Shown here piece by piece: positions 1 through 7,373 of a stretch of 15,438 nt of DNA. The stretch covers positions 1 through 15,438 of the forward strand of contig CAAGDP010000078.1 of assembly GCA_900768635.1 (NCBI GenBank). The letters are read 5' to 3'. The stretch's first letter is position 1, and every line of letters starts with the position of its first letter. The translations under genes were made by a program, and so were the position numbers. This DNA comes from Enterobacterales bacterium (lineage in GTDB: Bacteria; Pseudomonadota; Gammaproteobacteria; Enterobacterales; Succinivibrionaceae). Under the pieces are notes generated by a model. That model was given only the letters and a program-made list of their open reading frames with translations, did not search any database and was not told the DNA's origin.

Positions 1-351
1 ACGATTGATGATAGTTTATTGTCAAATGATTTTTTTCGTGATGATGTTCTTGCGTTAATCATGATTTATCGTTATGAACACAACATCAGCATAATGGATG
101 ATCTTGAGAATGAAAAATCTTTACTTCCTGCAATTGATTCTCTTCGTTCGATAAGAAAGGAAAAAATGAATGAAGAATATGAAAGAAGGGAAGAACTGAA
201 AAGAACCGATCCTGAAGCTTATGAAGCTCTTGAGAAAAAAGAACTGGATGAAATAGATGCAAAGTGGGAACGCATATTTAAAGAAGATAAAGAGGATGGA
301 CCTGCATTTGATCACCCTGTAACCATAGATGAATTAATGAAATTGATATGA
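1..351 (+). CDS. Acidic, charged protein of unknown function (5' end outside window)
   Basis: The reading frame is open from the first base, so the true start probably lies upstream. An internal TTG at 19 and an ATG at 61 have no convincing ribosome site. About 116 residues are visible. The middle (roughly residues 45-100) is dense in Glu, Lys, Asp and Arg and looks like a charged helix or coiled coil. The C-terminus ends in a short hydrophobic-acidic motif, VTIDELMKLI. I do not recognise a family. The stop overlaps the next start (ATGA, 348-351), so the two genes are probably translationally coupled. Because the next protein begins with a RelE-like domain, this acidic protein could act as an antitoxin-like partner. 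That is inference from position and charge, not from a recognised DNA-binding domain. Confidence 0.6.
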   Translation, partial: TIDDSLLSNDFFRDDVLALIMIYRYEHNISIMDDLENEKSLLPAIDSLRSIRKEKMNEEYERREELKRTDPEAYEALEKKELDEIDAKWERIFKEDKEDGPAFDHPVTIDELMKLI

Positions 352-1661
352 AGTTAATATTTTCTGATGAAGCAATTGAGTCAATCAGAGTTTTAAAGAA
401 ATTAAGATCATTTAAAAATCCAGAGGCACGACAATTGTTCTGTAGAACTTCAATTGTGCTTACAGCAATTAGAAATTTAGACAATATTGATAACTGTTAT
501 TACGGAAAAGTTAGGCATAGTAATGATCCTAATGTTTCAATAGGACATTTGGATAGAGAATTAAAAGGGTGTATGGCCTTTAATATTGATAAATCTAACC
601 GGATTGTAGTTTTTCCATTAGAACGCGATGGTGAAAAGTATGCTGTAATTCTCACAGCTTCTGGGCACTATAAAGATAATTTATTTATTGGTTGTAATAT
701 AGAAGAAATTAAAGAAAACTTTAGTCATCACCCTAGTATAAAATTAAAAAAATTATATGAGAAAACAGAAAAAATACTTAATGATAATGGTATTTATCAC
801 GATTCTAAATTTAAACTAGATGCTTCAGTTGTAGAAAATTTCAATAAAGACCTACAGAATAATATTTTCAGCATTTCATTACCTAGTCCAATAAAAACTG
901 ATATACCTTTTCCAAAATTATTTTCACAGCAAATAAATAAATGTGTTCATGACTCTTTTGAATACTCTCTAGGCAAAAGTTTTACCTATCAAAATACGCC
1001 TAAATCAAATCAAATAGTTAAAGAATTTGATCCTAATGATTGTTTAAAGCCTGAAATTGCAAAAATTTTTGCAAATAGATTCATAAACGATAGTAAAATT
1101 TTTGGCAGAATAAAGAAGAGGTTTAAATCATATATTAGACTGAATTTAAAAAATCCAAAAGAAAACGCCTTACAGTTACTAAAAATCCTCGAACAGATCC
1201 CTGAACTTAAAAAATTGCCTGTTGAAAACTCTAATAAGTCGATGCAGTTATTCAATACTTATTCAGATGTATTAATAAAATATATCCATGAAGAAGCAAG
1301 CCGTGGATATGAAAAATTGTTAGGGAAGAAAAAGTTAAAATCATATTTAAAGCCCTATTCAAGAACTACTCAAAAAGAATTGTATCCCACACTTAGAAAT
1401 GTTATATCGGAAAATATCAATTCTTTTATTTCAGAAATTGTTGATGAAAGTTTTAGAAATCGTCAAAAAATCCATAAACAAAAACAATTCAATTCCAAAA
1501 GGAAGAGGTTTGACGAATTTTCATTGTCAGTAAATATAAATAATTCACAGTCAGAATCATCTAAGAGAACAACTCCCAATAATGTAGAAAGAAATACTCA
1601 GACGCAAAAAAATTTCAATCAAAGAGAAACCCCAAAAAAAGTTAAAAGGCGAGGAAGATGA
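348..1661 (+). CDS. 437-aa protein with RelE/YafQ-like N-terminal region and basic C-terminal tail
   Basis: Residues about 1-115 resemble the RelE/YafQ/HigB toxin fold. There is a helical start, then an LKG segment (72-74), a strand containing RIVVF (85-89), a strand YAVILTASG (98-106), and HYKDNLF (107-113) in the position of the GTHxDLF end of YafQ-type toxins. Stand-alone members are about 90-110 aa, so this protein carries an extra 320 residues. That part is mostly helical and Lys/Asn rich, with no motif I recognise. The last 65 residues are low-complexity, strongly basic and probably disordered, which could favour nucleic-acid or ribosome binding. Start ATG 348 overlaps the upstream stop, and its own stop overlaps the next start (ATGA at 1658-1661). 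The RelE assignment rests on pattern only and could be wrong. No ribonuclease activity is shown. Confidence 0.7.
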   Translation: MKLIFSDEAIESIRVLKKLRSFKNPEARQLFCRTSIVLTAIRNLDNIDNCYYGKVRHSNDPNVSIGHLDRELKGCMAFNIDKSNRIVVFPLERDGEKYAVILTASGHYKDNLFIGCNIEEIKENFSHHPSIKLKKLYEKTEKILNDNGIYHDSKFKLDASVVENFNKDLQNNIFSISLPSPIKTDIPFPKLFSQQINKCVHDSFEYSLGKSFTYQNTPKSNQIVKEFDPNDCLKPEIAKIFANRFINDSKIFGRIKKRFKSYIRLNLKNPKENALQLLKILEQIPELKKLPVENSNKSMQLFNTYSDVLIKYIHEEASRGYEKLLGKKKLKSYLKPYSRTTQKELYPTLRNVISENINSFISEIVDESFRNRQKIHKQKQFNSKRKRFDEFSLSVNINNSQSESSKRTTPNNVERNTQTQKNFNQRETPKKVKRRGR

Positions 1662-2314
1662 TCCCTTATAGTGCTCACATATATTTACGAAATTCTAAAA
1701 ATGATAAATTTATTCACTTTCAGAATAGCATTATCAAAAATGTAGAGGAATGTGGATTTATTTCAATGCATCTATATCAGGAAAAGAATCCAGGAGCAAT
1801 AAACCATTACCCCGAATTATTAAGGATGATGCAGAATTTCAAAGATGGTGATTTTGTAATAATTGAAAAATTAGATCAGATTTCAAAACTGCCTATTACA
1901 TCAGCAGTGACACTTGCTAATTGCATTCAATCATTACATGTGACACTAATAGTTCCTGAACTGATTGATCTTAGTGATATTATAGAAACTGCTACTGATG
2001 ACAATACCAAAGAAAAGAATAAATTCCGGCAGGAATTTCTTATGCGCACCTTGCTTAAAATGAGCCAGGATGAATGTGAAAGACGTCTTTATGATAAAAA
2101 CCGTGATAATTACAAAGGACGCAAGCCTGATAAAGATATTCACCAAAAAATTATTAACTATCATTTGCTGAATACACCGGTATTATCAATCAAAGATACG
2201 GCTGATAAGCTTCAGGTATCTGAGAGTACAGTAATAAGAGTTTGTCGCGAGTTTCGCAACAAAAACGGCATGGAACCTAGTCCACGCCGTCGACCTTGTA
2301 AATGTAAAATGTGA
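1658..2314 (+). CDS. Serine-recombinase-like (resolvase/invertase) protein with degenerate active site
   Basis: Residues 1-110 align with the resolvase catalytic domain. Tyr9-x-Arg11-x-Ser13 matches the YxRxS nucleophile motif. PELLRMM (52-58), GDFVIIEKLD (64-73) and a 'gv ... IDLS' segment near 90-106 follow in family order. An E-helix-like region (124-150) leads to a Gly-Arg-Lys-Pro linker and a C-terminal helix-turn-helix (about 177-199), as in Hin or gamma-delta resolvase. The usual LDRLGR motif is LDQISK here, so Arg68 and Arg71 (gamma-delta numbering) are Gln74 and Lys77. The arginine normally before PEL is Tyr51. The protein may therefore bind DNA without recombining it, or use altered chemistry. 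Its 218 aa is normal for small resolvases. It is coupled by ATGA to the upstream gene and probably belongs to the same operon. Family placement is fairly sure; inactivity is inferred. Confidence 0.75.
   Translation: MIPYSAHIYLRNSKNDKFIHFQNSIIKNVEECGFISMHLYQEKNPGAINHYPELLRMMQNFKDGDFVIIEKLDQISKLPITSAVTLANCIQSLHVTLIVPELIDLSDIIETATDDNTKEKNKFRQEFLMRTLLKMSQDECERRLYDKNRDNYKGRKPDKDIHQKIINYHLLNTPVLSIKDTADKLQVSESTVIRVCREFRNKNGMEPSPRRRPCKCKM
2251..2310 (+). repeat. 3' end of recombinase-like gene, copy A of a diverged duplication
   Basis: This stretch encodes the last residues of the serine-recombinase-like protein (NKNGMEPSPRRRPCKCKM). It is matched by a diverged copy at 2892-2950, including the shared run AACAAAAACGGC. 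It is the intact, in-frame copy. The two copies flank the lipoprotein gene in the same orientation. Confidence 0.75.
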
Positions 2315-2330
2315 ATAAAAAAAGGATAAA

Positions 2331-2813
2331 ATGATGAAAAAACATTATCTTCTAATTGGATTATTTTCCGCAATCTTAACAGGATGTAATTTAATTCCAC
2401 CAAATTTTTTTCCTTCGACAGGTAACACTGACAGCACCAAAAGTTCTTCACAAAAATCCGAAACTTTTGATAGTAATCCTGTTTTGGAAGAAATGTGCTA
2501 TACCGCTAACAAAAATGAAGCCAGAGCGAATAAATTGTATCGTGGAAAAATTGTATCAGCTCGAGGAAAATTGAGTATACTTGATAAATATGGCCCAGGC
2601 TCCAACTATTATGGAAAAGTTAATATAACTACTAAAGATTTTAGAATTTCCTTATCTATGAGTTCCAAAAAGAATAAGAATATAGAAAATTATGACGAAG
2701 GACAGATAGTCGATTCTGGAAATGTTAAAGTTTCATCTATTAGTATACACAGTAATGGTTATGGTATAGGTGAGTTATATAGTAAGTTAGATTGTTATAT
2801 ATTTGGTGAATAA
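2331..2813 (+). CDS. Lipoprotein with probable tRNA_anti-like OB fold
   Basis: The N-terminus is a classical lipoprotein signal: Lys-rich n-region, hydrophobic core LLIGLFSAI and lipobox LTGC with Cys19. After cleavage the protein would be lipid-anchored in an envelope membrane. A Ser/Thr/Asn-rich linker (about 25-50) follows. Residues about 60-158 have the strand pattern of the OB-fold tRNA_anti-like lipoprotein family: a 'YRGKIVSARGKL' strand, 'FRISLSM', 'GQIVDSGNVKVSSI', and a final 'LDCYIFGE'. Members of that family occur near plasmid and phage genes, and no general function is known to me. AAAGGA stands just ahead of the start; a second ATG follows at once at 2334. The gene lies 16 bases after the recombinase-like gene with no visible promoter between, so it is probably the last gene of that operon. 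The terminator at 2870 follows. Confidence 0.75.
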   Translation: MMKKHYLLIGLFSAILTGCNLIPPNFFPSTGNTDSTKSSSQKSETFDSNPVLEEMCYTANKNEARANKLYRGKIVSARGKLSILDKYGPGSNYYGKVNITTKDFRISLSMSSKKNKNIENYDEGQIVDSGNVKVSSISIHSNGYGIGELYSKLDCYIFGE

Positions 2814-2869
2814 AAAACTTCTATGGTGATGCTGGACATAGAATAAAAATTTACATGATTAGTAGAAAT

Positions 2870-2896
2870 GGCATCGTATAGATGCCTTTTTGTTTT
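2870..2896 (+). terminator. Rho-independent terminator after the lipoprotein gene
   Basis: A perfect 6-bp stem GGCATC/GATGCC (2870-2875 and 2881-2886) with a 5-base loop is followed by TTTTTGTTTT. It lies 56 bases after the lipoprotein stop. It may also slow transcription arriving on the other strand from the ArdC-like gene, but the T-rich run is only on this strand. Confidence 0.8.
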
Positions 2897-2950
2897 GTAA
2901 CAAAAACGGCCTGAACCCAGCCCAAGCCGCCGACTTGTAAAATGGAAAAT
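2892..2950 (+). pseudogene. Relic of a recombinase-like gene 3' end, copy B
   Basis: This stretch aligns with 2251-2310 over about 60 bases, with three single-base gaps. Shared runs include AACAAAAACGGC, CCGCCGAC against CCGTCGACC, and CTTGTAAA. Read with the gaps restored it encodes the same Pro-Ser-Pro-x-Arg-Arg-Pro-Cys-Lys ending, so it was probably once coding. The gaps and an early TAA destroy that frame now. No other part of a second recombinase gene is visible here. It lies 10 bases from the 3' end of the minus-strand ArdC-like gene, at the border between cargo operon and tra region. Confidence 0.65.
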
Positions 2951-2959
2951 ATGCAGAAA

Positions 2960-4462
2960 TTATCTTGATCTACTATGTTTTATTTCTTTCATTTGCTTAA
3001 TTTGCTGACTAATTTCCTCCTTTTGTTTTTCATATGGCATCTGTGTATTATAAGCTGTCTTGATCGGAACAAAGCTTTCTGGCGGATATGTAATTGCCAC
3101 ATCAGGAATTGCTAGAAATTTTGTTAAACTTAATCCTGCAGGAACATACCAACTCTTCTGGTTGCGATCCCACTTGGCACCTAAGTCTTTCACTTTCTTG
3201 CGATCTAGGAATGAAACTTTCAGATAGGTATCGACTTCAGCTATCTTCTCGGTAACATTATTATTTGATTTTTCCTGTGTTTCCTTTTGAATGCTCATTT
3301 CACTGATGTCATCACGTTTATCAACATTTAAATTTTCCTTGGGCTTCAGTAAAATCTTTTCTTTTTGACTTTCTTCAATATATTCCATAAATTTCGATAA
3401 ATCATGCGACTTTTCAGTAATGTAAAACTTCTCATTCTTACAATCAAAGAAAGCTCCCATTTGAAGATACATACCCTGATTTACACTGCTACTGTCAAGA
3501 TAGATTTTTTCAGCCTTGCTTAATTGTCTAGCACCACCTGTAATAAATCTCTGGGCCTCATAAGCTTTTTTGGTAGCCTCGATAAGTTCTTTTTTCACTG
3601 CAAGCTTATCGGTATTATTCTGTAATGATTTTGTCCAGCTTTTGACATATTCAACCTGTTCTTTAGCTCTGTGACTAATTCCCAGTTGACCACACAGCAT
3701 AAAGCTAGATATTTCCGCTACAAACTCTTCTTTGGCATAAGCTTCTTCTGTGCCAGGCTTAAGTCGATTTAGTCTCCCCGGATGACCTGTCCAATGAGAC
3801 ATCTCATGAAATACGGTGCTATAAAAACCGTCAGGTGATTCAAATTGTTCCTTTGCAGGAATGTTTATAAGATCTTTAGCTGGTTCATAATGAGCTCCAA
3901 ATAATCCTCCTGGCTTGTATTCAATCTGTGCACCGGATTTTTTAATTATATCTTCAGCCGCCTGATAATCTGACCATTTTTGAGTTATCTCAGGTTGGGA
4001 ATATTTATGATCAAGAGGAAAGTCAATCTGTGCAACGTTAAAAACTGTAAAATGCGAAACTATTGGCTTATCCAGCTTAACAACTTCAAATTTCTGCTGT
4101 CCATGTTCATCAAGGATAGGATTACCTTTTTTATCAAATTGAAATTCTTTTCTCTCAAAAACACAAACACGCAAAGGTACGCCTCTTTCACCTTTTCGAA
4201 CTTGTCCACCAGCAGCCTGAGCCTGAGCATAGGTCAACCACCGTGAATCTTTATACTCTCTATCATGAGCTACCAAAGAAAGTATAAATGCATTATTTCT
4301 TTTATATACTGTTCCGGTCTCTGGATTTTTATGATTTATTGAAGCCCACGGTTTATTCCATATTGGTACGCTATCTTTATCGAGACTCTTACAAAAGATA
4401 TCCGCAACGTATTCCACATATTTTTCATCATAAGATTTTTTATCAGTGTTAGTATATGCCAT
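2960..4462 (-). CDS. ardC: ArdC/TraC-N-like antirestriction protein with zincin motif and C-terminal DUF5710-type domains
   Basis: Residues 10-150 form the ArdC N-terminal single-stranded-DNA-binding domain (PIWNKPWA, YKRNNAFILSL, WLTYAQAQAAGGQVRKGERG, FTVFNVAQ). Residues about 165-310 form a zincin-like metalloprotease domain with HEMSH (219-223) and a downstream EEFVAE (245-250) likely to give the third ligand. IncW ArdC is known to resemble the N-terminal half of the RP4 TraC1 primase, and this gene sits in the traC position of a Tra1-like operon. There is no primase domain. Residues about 411-455 instead match the DUF5710 pattern (YLKVSF, KxLGAKWD, KSWYVP). Residues 318-362 look like a weaker second copy (KIYLD, QMGAFFD, EKFYITE). 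It probably protects or coats entering single-stranded DNA. Its start overlaps the upstream stop by one base (TAATG). Confidence 0.9.
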   Translation of the reverse strand: MAYTNTDKKSYDEKYVEYVADIFCKSLDKDSVPIWNKPWASINHKNPETGTVYKRNNAFILSLVAHDREYKDSRWLTYAQAQAAGGQVRKGERGVPLRVCVFERKEFQFDKKGNPILDEHGQQKFEVVKLDKPIVSHFTVFNVAQIDFPLDHKYSQPEITQKWSDYQAAEDIIKKSGAQIEYKPGGLFGAHYEPAKDLINIPAKEQFESPDGFYSTVFHEMSHWTGHPGRLNRLKPGTEEAYAKEEFVAEISSFMLCGQLGISHRAKEQVEYVKSWTKSLQNNTDKLAVKKELIEATKKAYEAQRFITGGARQLSKAEKIYLDSSSVNQGMYLQMGAFFDCKNEKFYITEKSHDLSKFMEYIEESQKEKILLKPKENLNVDKRDDISEMSIQKETQEKSNNNVTEKIAEVDTYLKVSFLDRKKVKDLGAKWDRNQKSWYVPAGLSLTKFLAIPDVAITYPPESFVPIKTAYNTQMPYEKQKEEISQQIKQMKEIKHSRSR

Positions 4463-4731
4463 TATTTATTCTCCTGATTGTAAAAAGCCATCTCAACATT
4501 CTCATAACCGTCTCTTACGTACGGAGGCAACTGATCTAAATTCTCTCCAAACTCAGCTACAAACTCTTCCCAGGTCACAGGTATTGCATCACATGCCATA
4601 GCTTCCTCCGGGGTTACTTCCACCAGATTTCCGGGAATAGATGTAGCAGCCATTATTTCGATTACTCGATCTACACTCACATTACATCCAATGCTTTCAC
4701 GATATTTTTCTAATTCAGTTTTATTCACCAT
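4462..4731 (-). CDS. Small acidic protein in the traD position
   Basis: This 89-aa soluble, acidic protein has no membrane segment and no recognised domain. Visible features are a helical N-terminal segment (5-30), a Pro/Glu motif VTPEEAMACDAIPVTWEEFVAEF (39-61) and a Tyr-rich end. It has a strong ribosome site, AGGAGAAA directly before ATG 4731. Its stop and the ArdC-like start share one base, so the two are co-translated. It lies between the topoisomerase gene and the ArdC/TraC-like gene, the place of traD in RP4. Sequence similarity to TraD is not something I can assert. A terminator-like hairpin lies just upstream, so this pair may have its own promoter in the AT-rich stretch 4775-4823. 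Confidence 0.8.
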   Translation of the reverse strand: MVNKTELEKYRESIGCNVSVDRVIEIMAATSIPGNLVEVTPEEAMACDAIPVTWEEFVAEFGENLDQLPPYVRDGYENVEMAFYNQENK

Positions 4732-4740
4732 TTTTCTCCT

Positions 4741-4774
4741 AAAAAACAGATAAAACAGGCTACAAAAATAGCCT
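4741..4774 (-). terminator. Terminator-like hairpin downstream of topoisomerase gene
   Basis: On the minus strand AGGCTA and TAGCCT form a 6-bp stem (4774-4769 and 4762-4757) around TTTTTG. GTTTTA and, a few bases on, TTTTTT follow. It lies between the topoisomerase stop and the next ribosome site. It could end most transcripts of the long tra operon or act as a partial attenuator before the last two genes. Confidence 0.5.
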
Positions 4775-4820
4775 AATAATATTATATATCATATATATAT
4801 TATATTTAATAATATTATAT
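4775..4820. repeat. AT-only stretch with a 13-base direct repeat
   Basis: AATAATATTATAT occurs at 4775-4787 and 4808-4820, separated by an (AT)n-like run. The segment is almost pure A+T and lies upstream, on the minus strand, of the 89-aa gene. It could hold that gene's promoter, but no spaced -35/-10 pair stands out above the background composition. Confidence 0.5.
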
Positions 4821-4823
4821 TCA

Positions 4824-6821
4824 TTATTTTTTTGACTTAGTGTATTCAGGTTTTCCATCCTTATCAGGATATGTTTTCTTACATTCTGGATATTTTTCAC
4901 ATCCCCAGAAATAGCCGTTTTTACCTTTACGACGAATCAATCCTCCACCACATTCCATACACCGATAGATTTTGCTTACATTCTTGTTAAGACCTGCTAG
5001 CTTGATGCAACTGCCATTAATTTTGGAAATTTCCCTGGTTATGGTATCAATCTGCATCTTCAGAAATTCTTCTGATGTAGCTGTACCTTCTTCTATTTTT
5101 TTAAGTATGCGTTCAAAAATCGCTGTCATTACAGGAGATGAAAACTGTGCCGGTATTGTACTTATTACCGATCTGCCTACCTCTGTGGAAACTAGAAATT
5201 TGCCTTTACTTTCCAGAAATTTTCTCTTCTTTAGATCGGCTATTATAGAAGCTCTGGTTGCAGACGTTCCTATACCGTCACCATCTTTAAGAAGTTTCTT
5301 CATTTCCGGATCTTCGATGTACTTGTAAATATTTTCCATCGCTTTAATCAGACTACCTTCGGTAAATTTTGATGGAGCCTTGGTCATTTGCTCTTTATAT
5401 CCTGATTTAAGATTTTCAGCATTTTCTCCAGAATTTGTCCTCGGTAAAACCTGATCATCAGAGGCATCATCTTTAGATTCCTTTACCTCATTGACTACAT
5501 TTTTCCATCCTGGAGCTTTTACAGTGTGTCCAGAGGACCGGAACTGATAATCACCGATTTCTGTGATTATTTCTGTTTGAAAAAACTCATAGTCAGGATA
5601 AAAATTTGCGATGTAATATTTAGCTATAAGCTTATAAATATTTTGCTCAGCAGGACTTAAGCTTGTTATGTCACCTGCCTGCATAGTCGGAATAATTGCA
5701 TGATGTGCTGTAGTCTTTGAGTCATTCCAAATTTTGGTTTTTATATTTATATCTGCATTATCTGTAAGATCCTTCAGCTCTGGTGCCGTGCTCGCAATAG
5801 CTTTCATAACTGAAACTGCATCACTATTTTGCGATTCTGGCAGATAATTACAGTCAGTGCGTGGATAAGTAGTTAGTTTTTTCTCGTAAAGACTCTGACA
5901 AGCTGACAATACAGCATCTGCAGAATATCCCCAGGATGCTGAAGCCTTAGCCTGCACATCTGATAAGCTCAAACCTAATGGAGGTTTTTTAGCTTTTGGC
6001 TCATTAGAGTAGCTCTTTACGACTCCTGACTGATCTTTTATAGAAGTGATTATTTTCCTCACTTCATCAGTATTGATAAGCCTGCCTTCAGGATCTGTTC
6101 CCGAAAGACCATCAGTAATTAGATTGCCAATATATTCTCCCTCTTGAACTTTGAATCGAACTTTAATCTGAAAATAGGGACGTGGTTGAAATCTTGATAT
6201 TTCTATATCCCTGTCTGCAACTAGTTTTAGGGTAGGTGATTGGACTCTCCCAACAGTAACAAGATGTCTAGCGGCCAATGTATAGGCACGACTCATATTC
6301 ATACCCACCAGCCAATCAGCTCTGCTACGTGCCTCTGCAGCCTTTTTCATACCCTGATAATCTGAATTATTCTTTATAGTACTTAAGGCTCTCTTGATAG
6401 ATGTCGAATCAACAGCATTACACCAGTAACGTTTAACATTTCCTGAATAGTGCAGATATTCCAAAAGTTCATCGATAAGCAATTGTCCTTCCCGATCGGG
6501 GTCGCCACAATTAACTACGGTATCTGTTGTAGACAGAAGTTTTTTAATAATCCCGATCTGTTTTTTACACTCTTTCTTAGGCTCTAAGATCCAGGTTTTA
6601 GGAATTATCGGCAAATCTTCCCAACGCCATTTTTTATGATCATTAATGATAGGTACATTTTCCGGCAAATATGAGTCTGGTTCTGCGAGCTCTAAAAGGT
6701 GTCCGAAACACCAGGTGACAGTGTCATTAGCGCAGATAATAAATCCGTCAGATTTAGATTTAATCTGCAACTGTTCTGCAATCGCCCTTGCGACTGATGG
6801 TTTTTCAGCGATGTACAACAT
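4824..6821 (-). CDS. traE: DNA topoisomerase III (type IA), TraE-like
   Basis: This is a type IA topoisomerase that cuts and passes single strands. The Toprim domain comes first, with Glu6 in AEKPSVA and Asp107-x-Asp109-x-Glu111 in GDPDREG. The ARSRADWLVGMN block follows at 164-175. The catalytic Tyr319 lies in LTTYPRTDC with Arg321 beside it, and THHAIIPT is near 371-379. A C-terminal four-cysteine zinc ribbon (C621, C624, C641, C647) ends the protein. Its 665 aa fits plasmid topoisomerase III (RP4 TraE is somewhat longer). It follows traF by 12 bases in the tra operon, matching RP4 order. A ribosome site AGGAG stands about 10 bases before ATG 6821 and overlaps the traF stop. A role in separating or processing plasmid DNA during transfer is inferred from family and place. 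RP4 traE is, to my knowledge, not strictly required for transfer. Confidence 0.95.
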   Translation of the reverse strand: MLYIAEKPSVARAIAEQLQIKSKSDGFIICANDTVTWCFGHLLELAEPDSYLPENVPIINDHKKWRWEDLPIIPKTWILEPKKECKKQIGIIKKLLSTTDTVVNCGDPDREGQLLIDELLEYLHYSGNVKRYWCNAVDSTSIKRALSTIKNNSDYQGMKKAAEARSRADWLVGMNMSRAYTLAARHLVTVGRVQSPTLKLVADRDIEISRFQPRPYFQIKVRFKVQEGEYIGNLITDGLSGTDPEGRLINTDEVRKIITSIKDQSGVVKSYSNEPKAKKPPLGLSLSDVQAKASASWGYSADAVLSACQSLYEKKLTTYPRTDCNYLPESQNSDAVSVMKAIASTAPELKDLTDNADINIKTKIWNDSKTTAHHAIIPTMQAGDITSLSPAEQNIYKLIAKYYIANFYPDYEFFQTEIITEIGDYQFRSSGHTVKAPGWKNVVNEVKESKDDASDDQVLPRTNSGENAENLKSGYKEQMTKAPSKFTEGSLIKAMENIYKYIEDPEMKKLLKDGDGIGTSATRASIIADLKKRKFLESKGKFLVSTEVGRSVISTIPAQFSSPVMTAIFERILKKIEEGTATSEEFLKMQIDTITREISKINGSCIKLAGLNKNVSKIYRCMECGGGLIRRKGKNGYFWGCEKYPECKKTYPDKDGKPEYTKSKK

Positions 6822-6833
6822 AGTTTATAGCTC

Positions 6834-7373
6834 CTAAAAAACGTACAAAGGTACCACTGTGGAAATTACTTCATCAGATGTAACAATCCCAAAGTACCTG
6901 GAATCAAATGATTTTTCTGAATCTCCTACAATGATATATTCATTGTTCATCAGCGTTTTATCTAAAGTCTTATAGATCAGAGGCCTTTTATTAGTATCAA
7001 CAACGAATATTCTTGTATTGGGTATGAGATCATCATTCACATATATACCTTCTTGAGTTATACGCACTTTGTCACCTGGAATACCCATAACTCTTTTCAA
7101 CAGAAGTTCATTTTCAGAAATGTAACCATACTTAATAGCCTGAAGTATATAATCAGATTTATGTGGTTTTGCGAGAATAATACTTTTCCTAACTACCGGC
7201 TCAGAAGTCTTATAGTAAAGACCTATCGGCATGCTGGCAGTAGTGTTATACACAAGGCGACTATCACAAAACATCCATACAAATATAGCTAATTCCAAAG
7301 TTATAACTGTCAGAAAAAATTTTGTAACTCTGCTTTTAATTCTTAGTCGCATTTTCATCATTTTTTTTCTCAT
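6834..7373 (-). CDS. traF: Conjugal transfer peptidase TraF (S26 signal-peptidase family)
   Basis: The basic N-terminus is followed by one membrane segment (about 18-36), then the catalytic Ser47 in NTTASMPIGLY and general base Lys93 in LLLKRVMGIPGD. The box GDSEKSFDSRYFG (150-162) completes the S26 pattern. In RP4, TraF (178 aa, against 179 here) cuts and cyclises the TrbC pilin in the inner membrane and is needed for pilus formation. No trbC-like gene is in this window, so the substrate would be encoded elsewhere. The start overlaps the traG 3' end by 38 bases. Several ATGs are clustered (residues 1, 5, 6, 8), none with a clear ribosome site, so the exact start is uncertain and translation is probably coupled to traG. 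Confidence 0.93.
   Translation of the reverse strand: MRKKMMKMRLRIKSRVTKFFLTVITLELAIFVWMFCDSRLVYNTTASMPIGLYYKTSEPVVRKSIILAKPHKSDYILQAIKYGYISENELLLKRVMGIPGDKVRITQEGIYVNDDLIPNTRIFVVDTNKRPLIYKTLDKTLMNNEYIIVGDSEKSFDSRYFGIVTSDEVISTVVPLYVF

Noticed and set aside
4972..5328. Plus-strand open frame of 118 codons
   Set aside because: It is antisense to the 3' part of the topoisomerase III gene, whose zinc ribbon and conserved core are clear.
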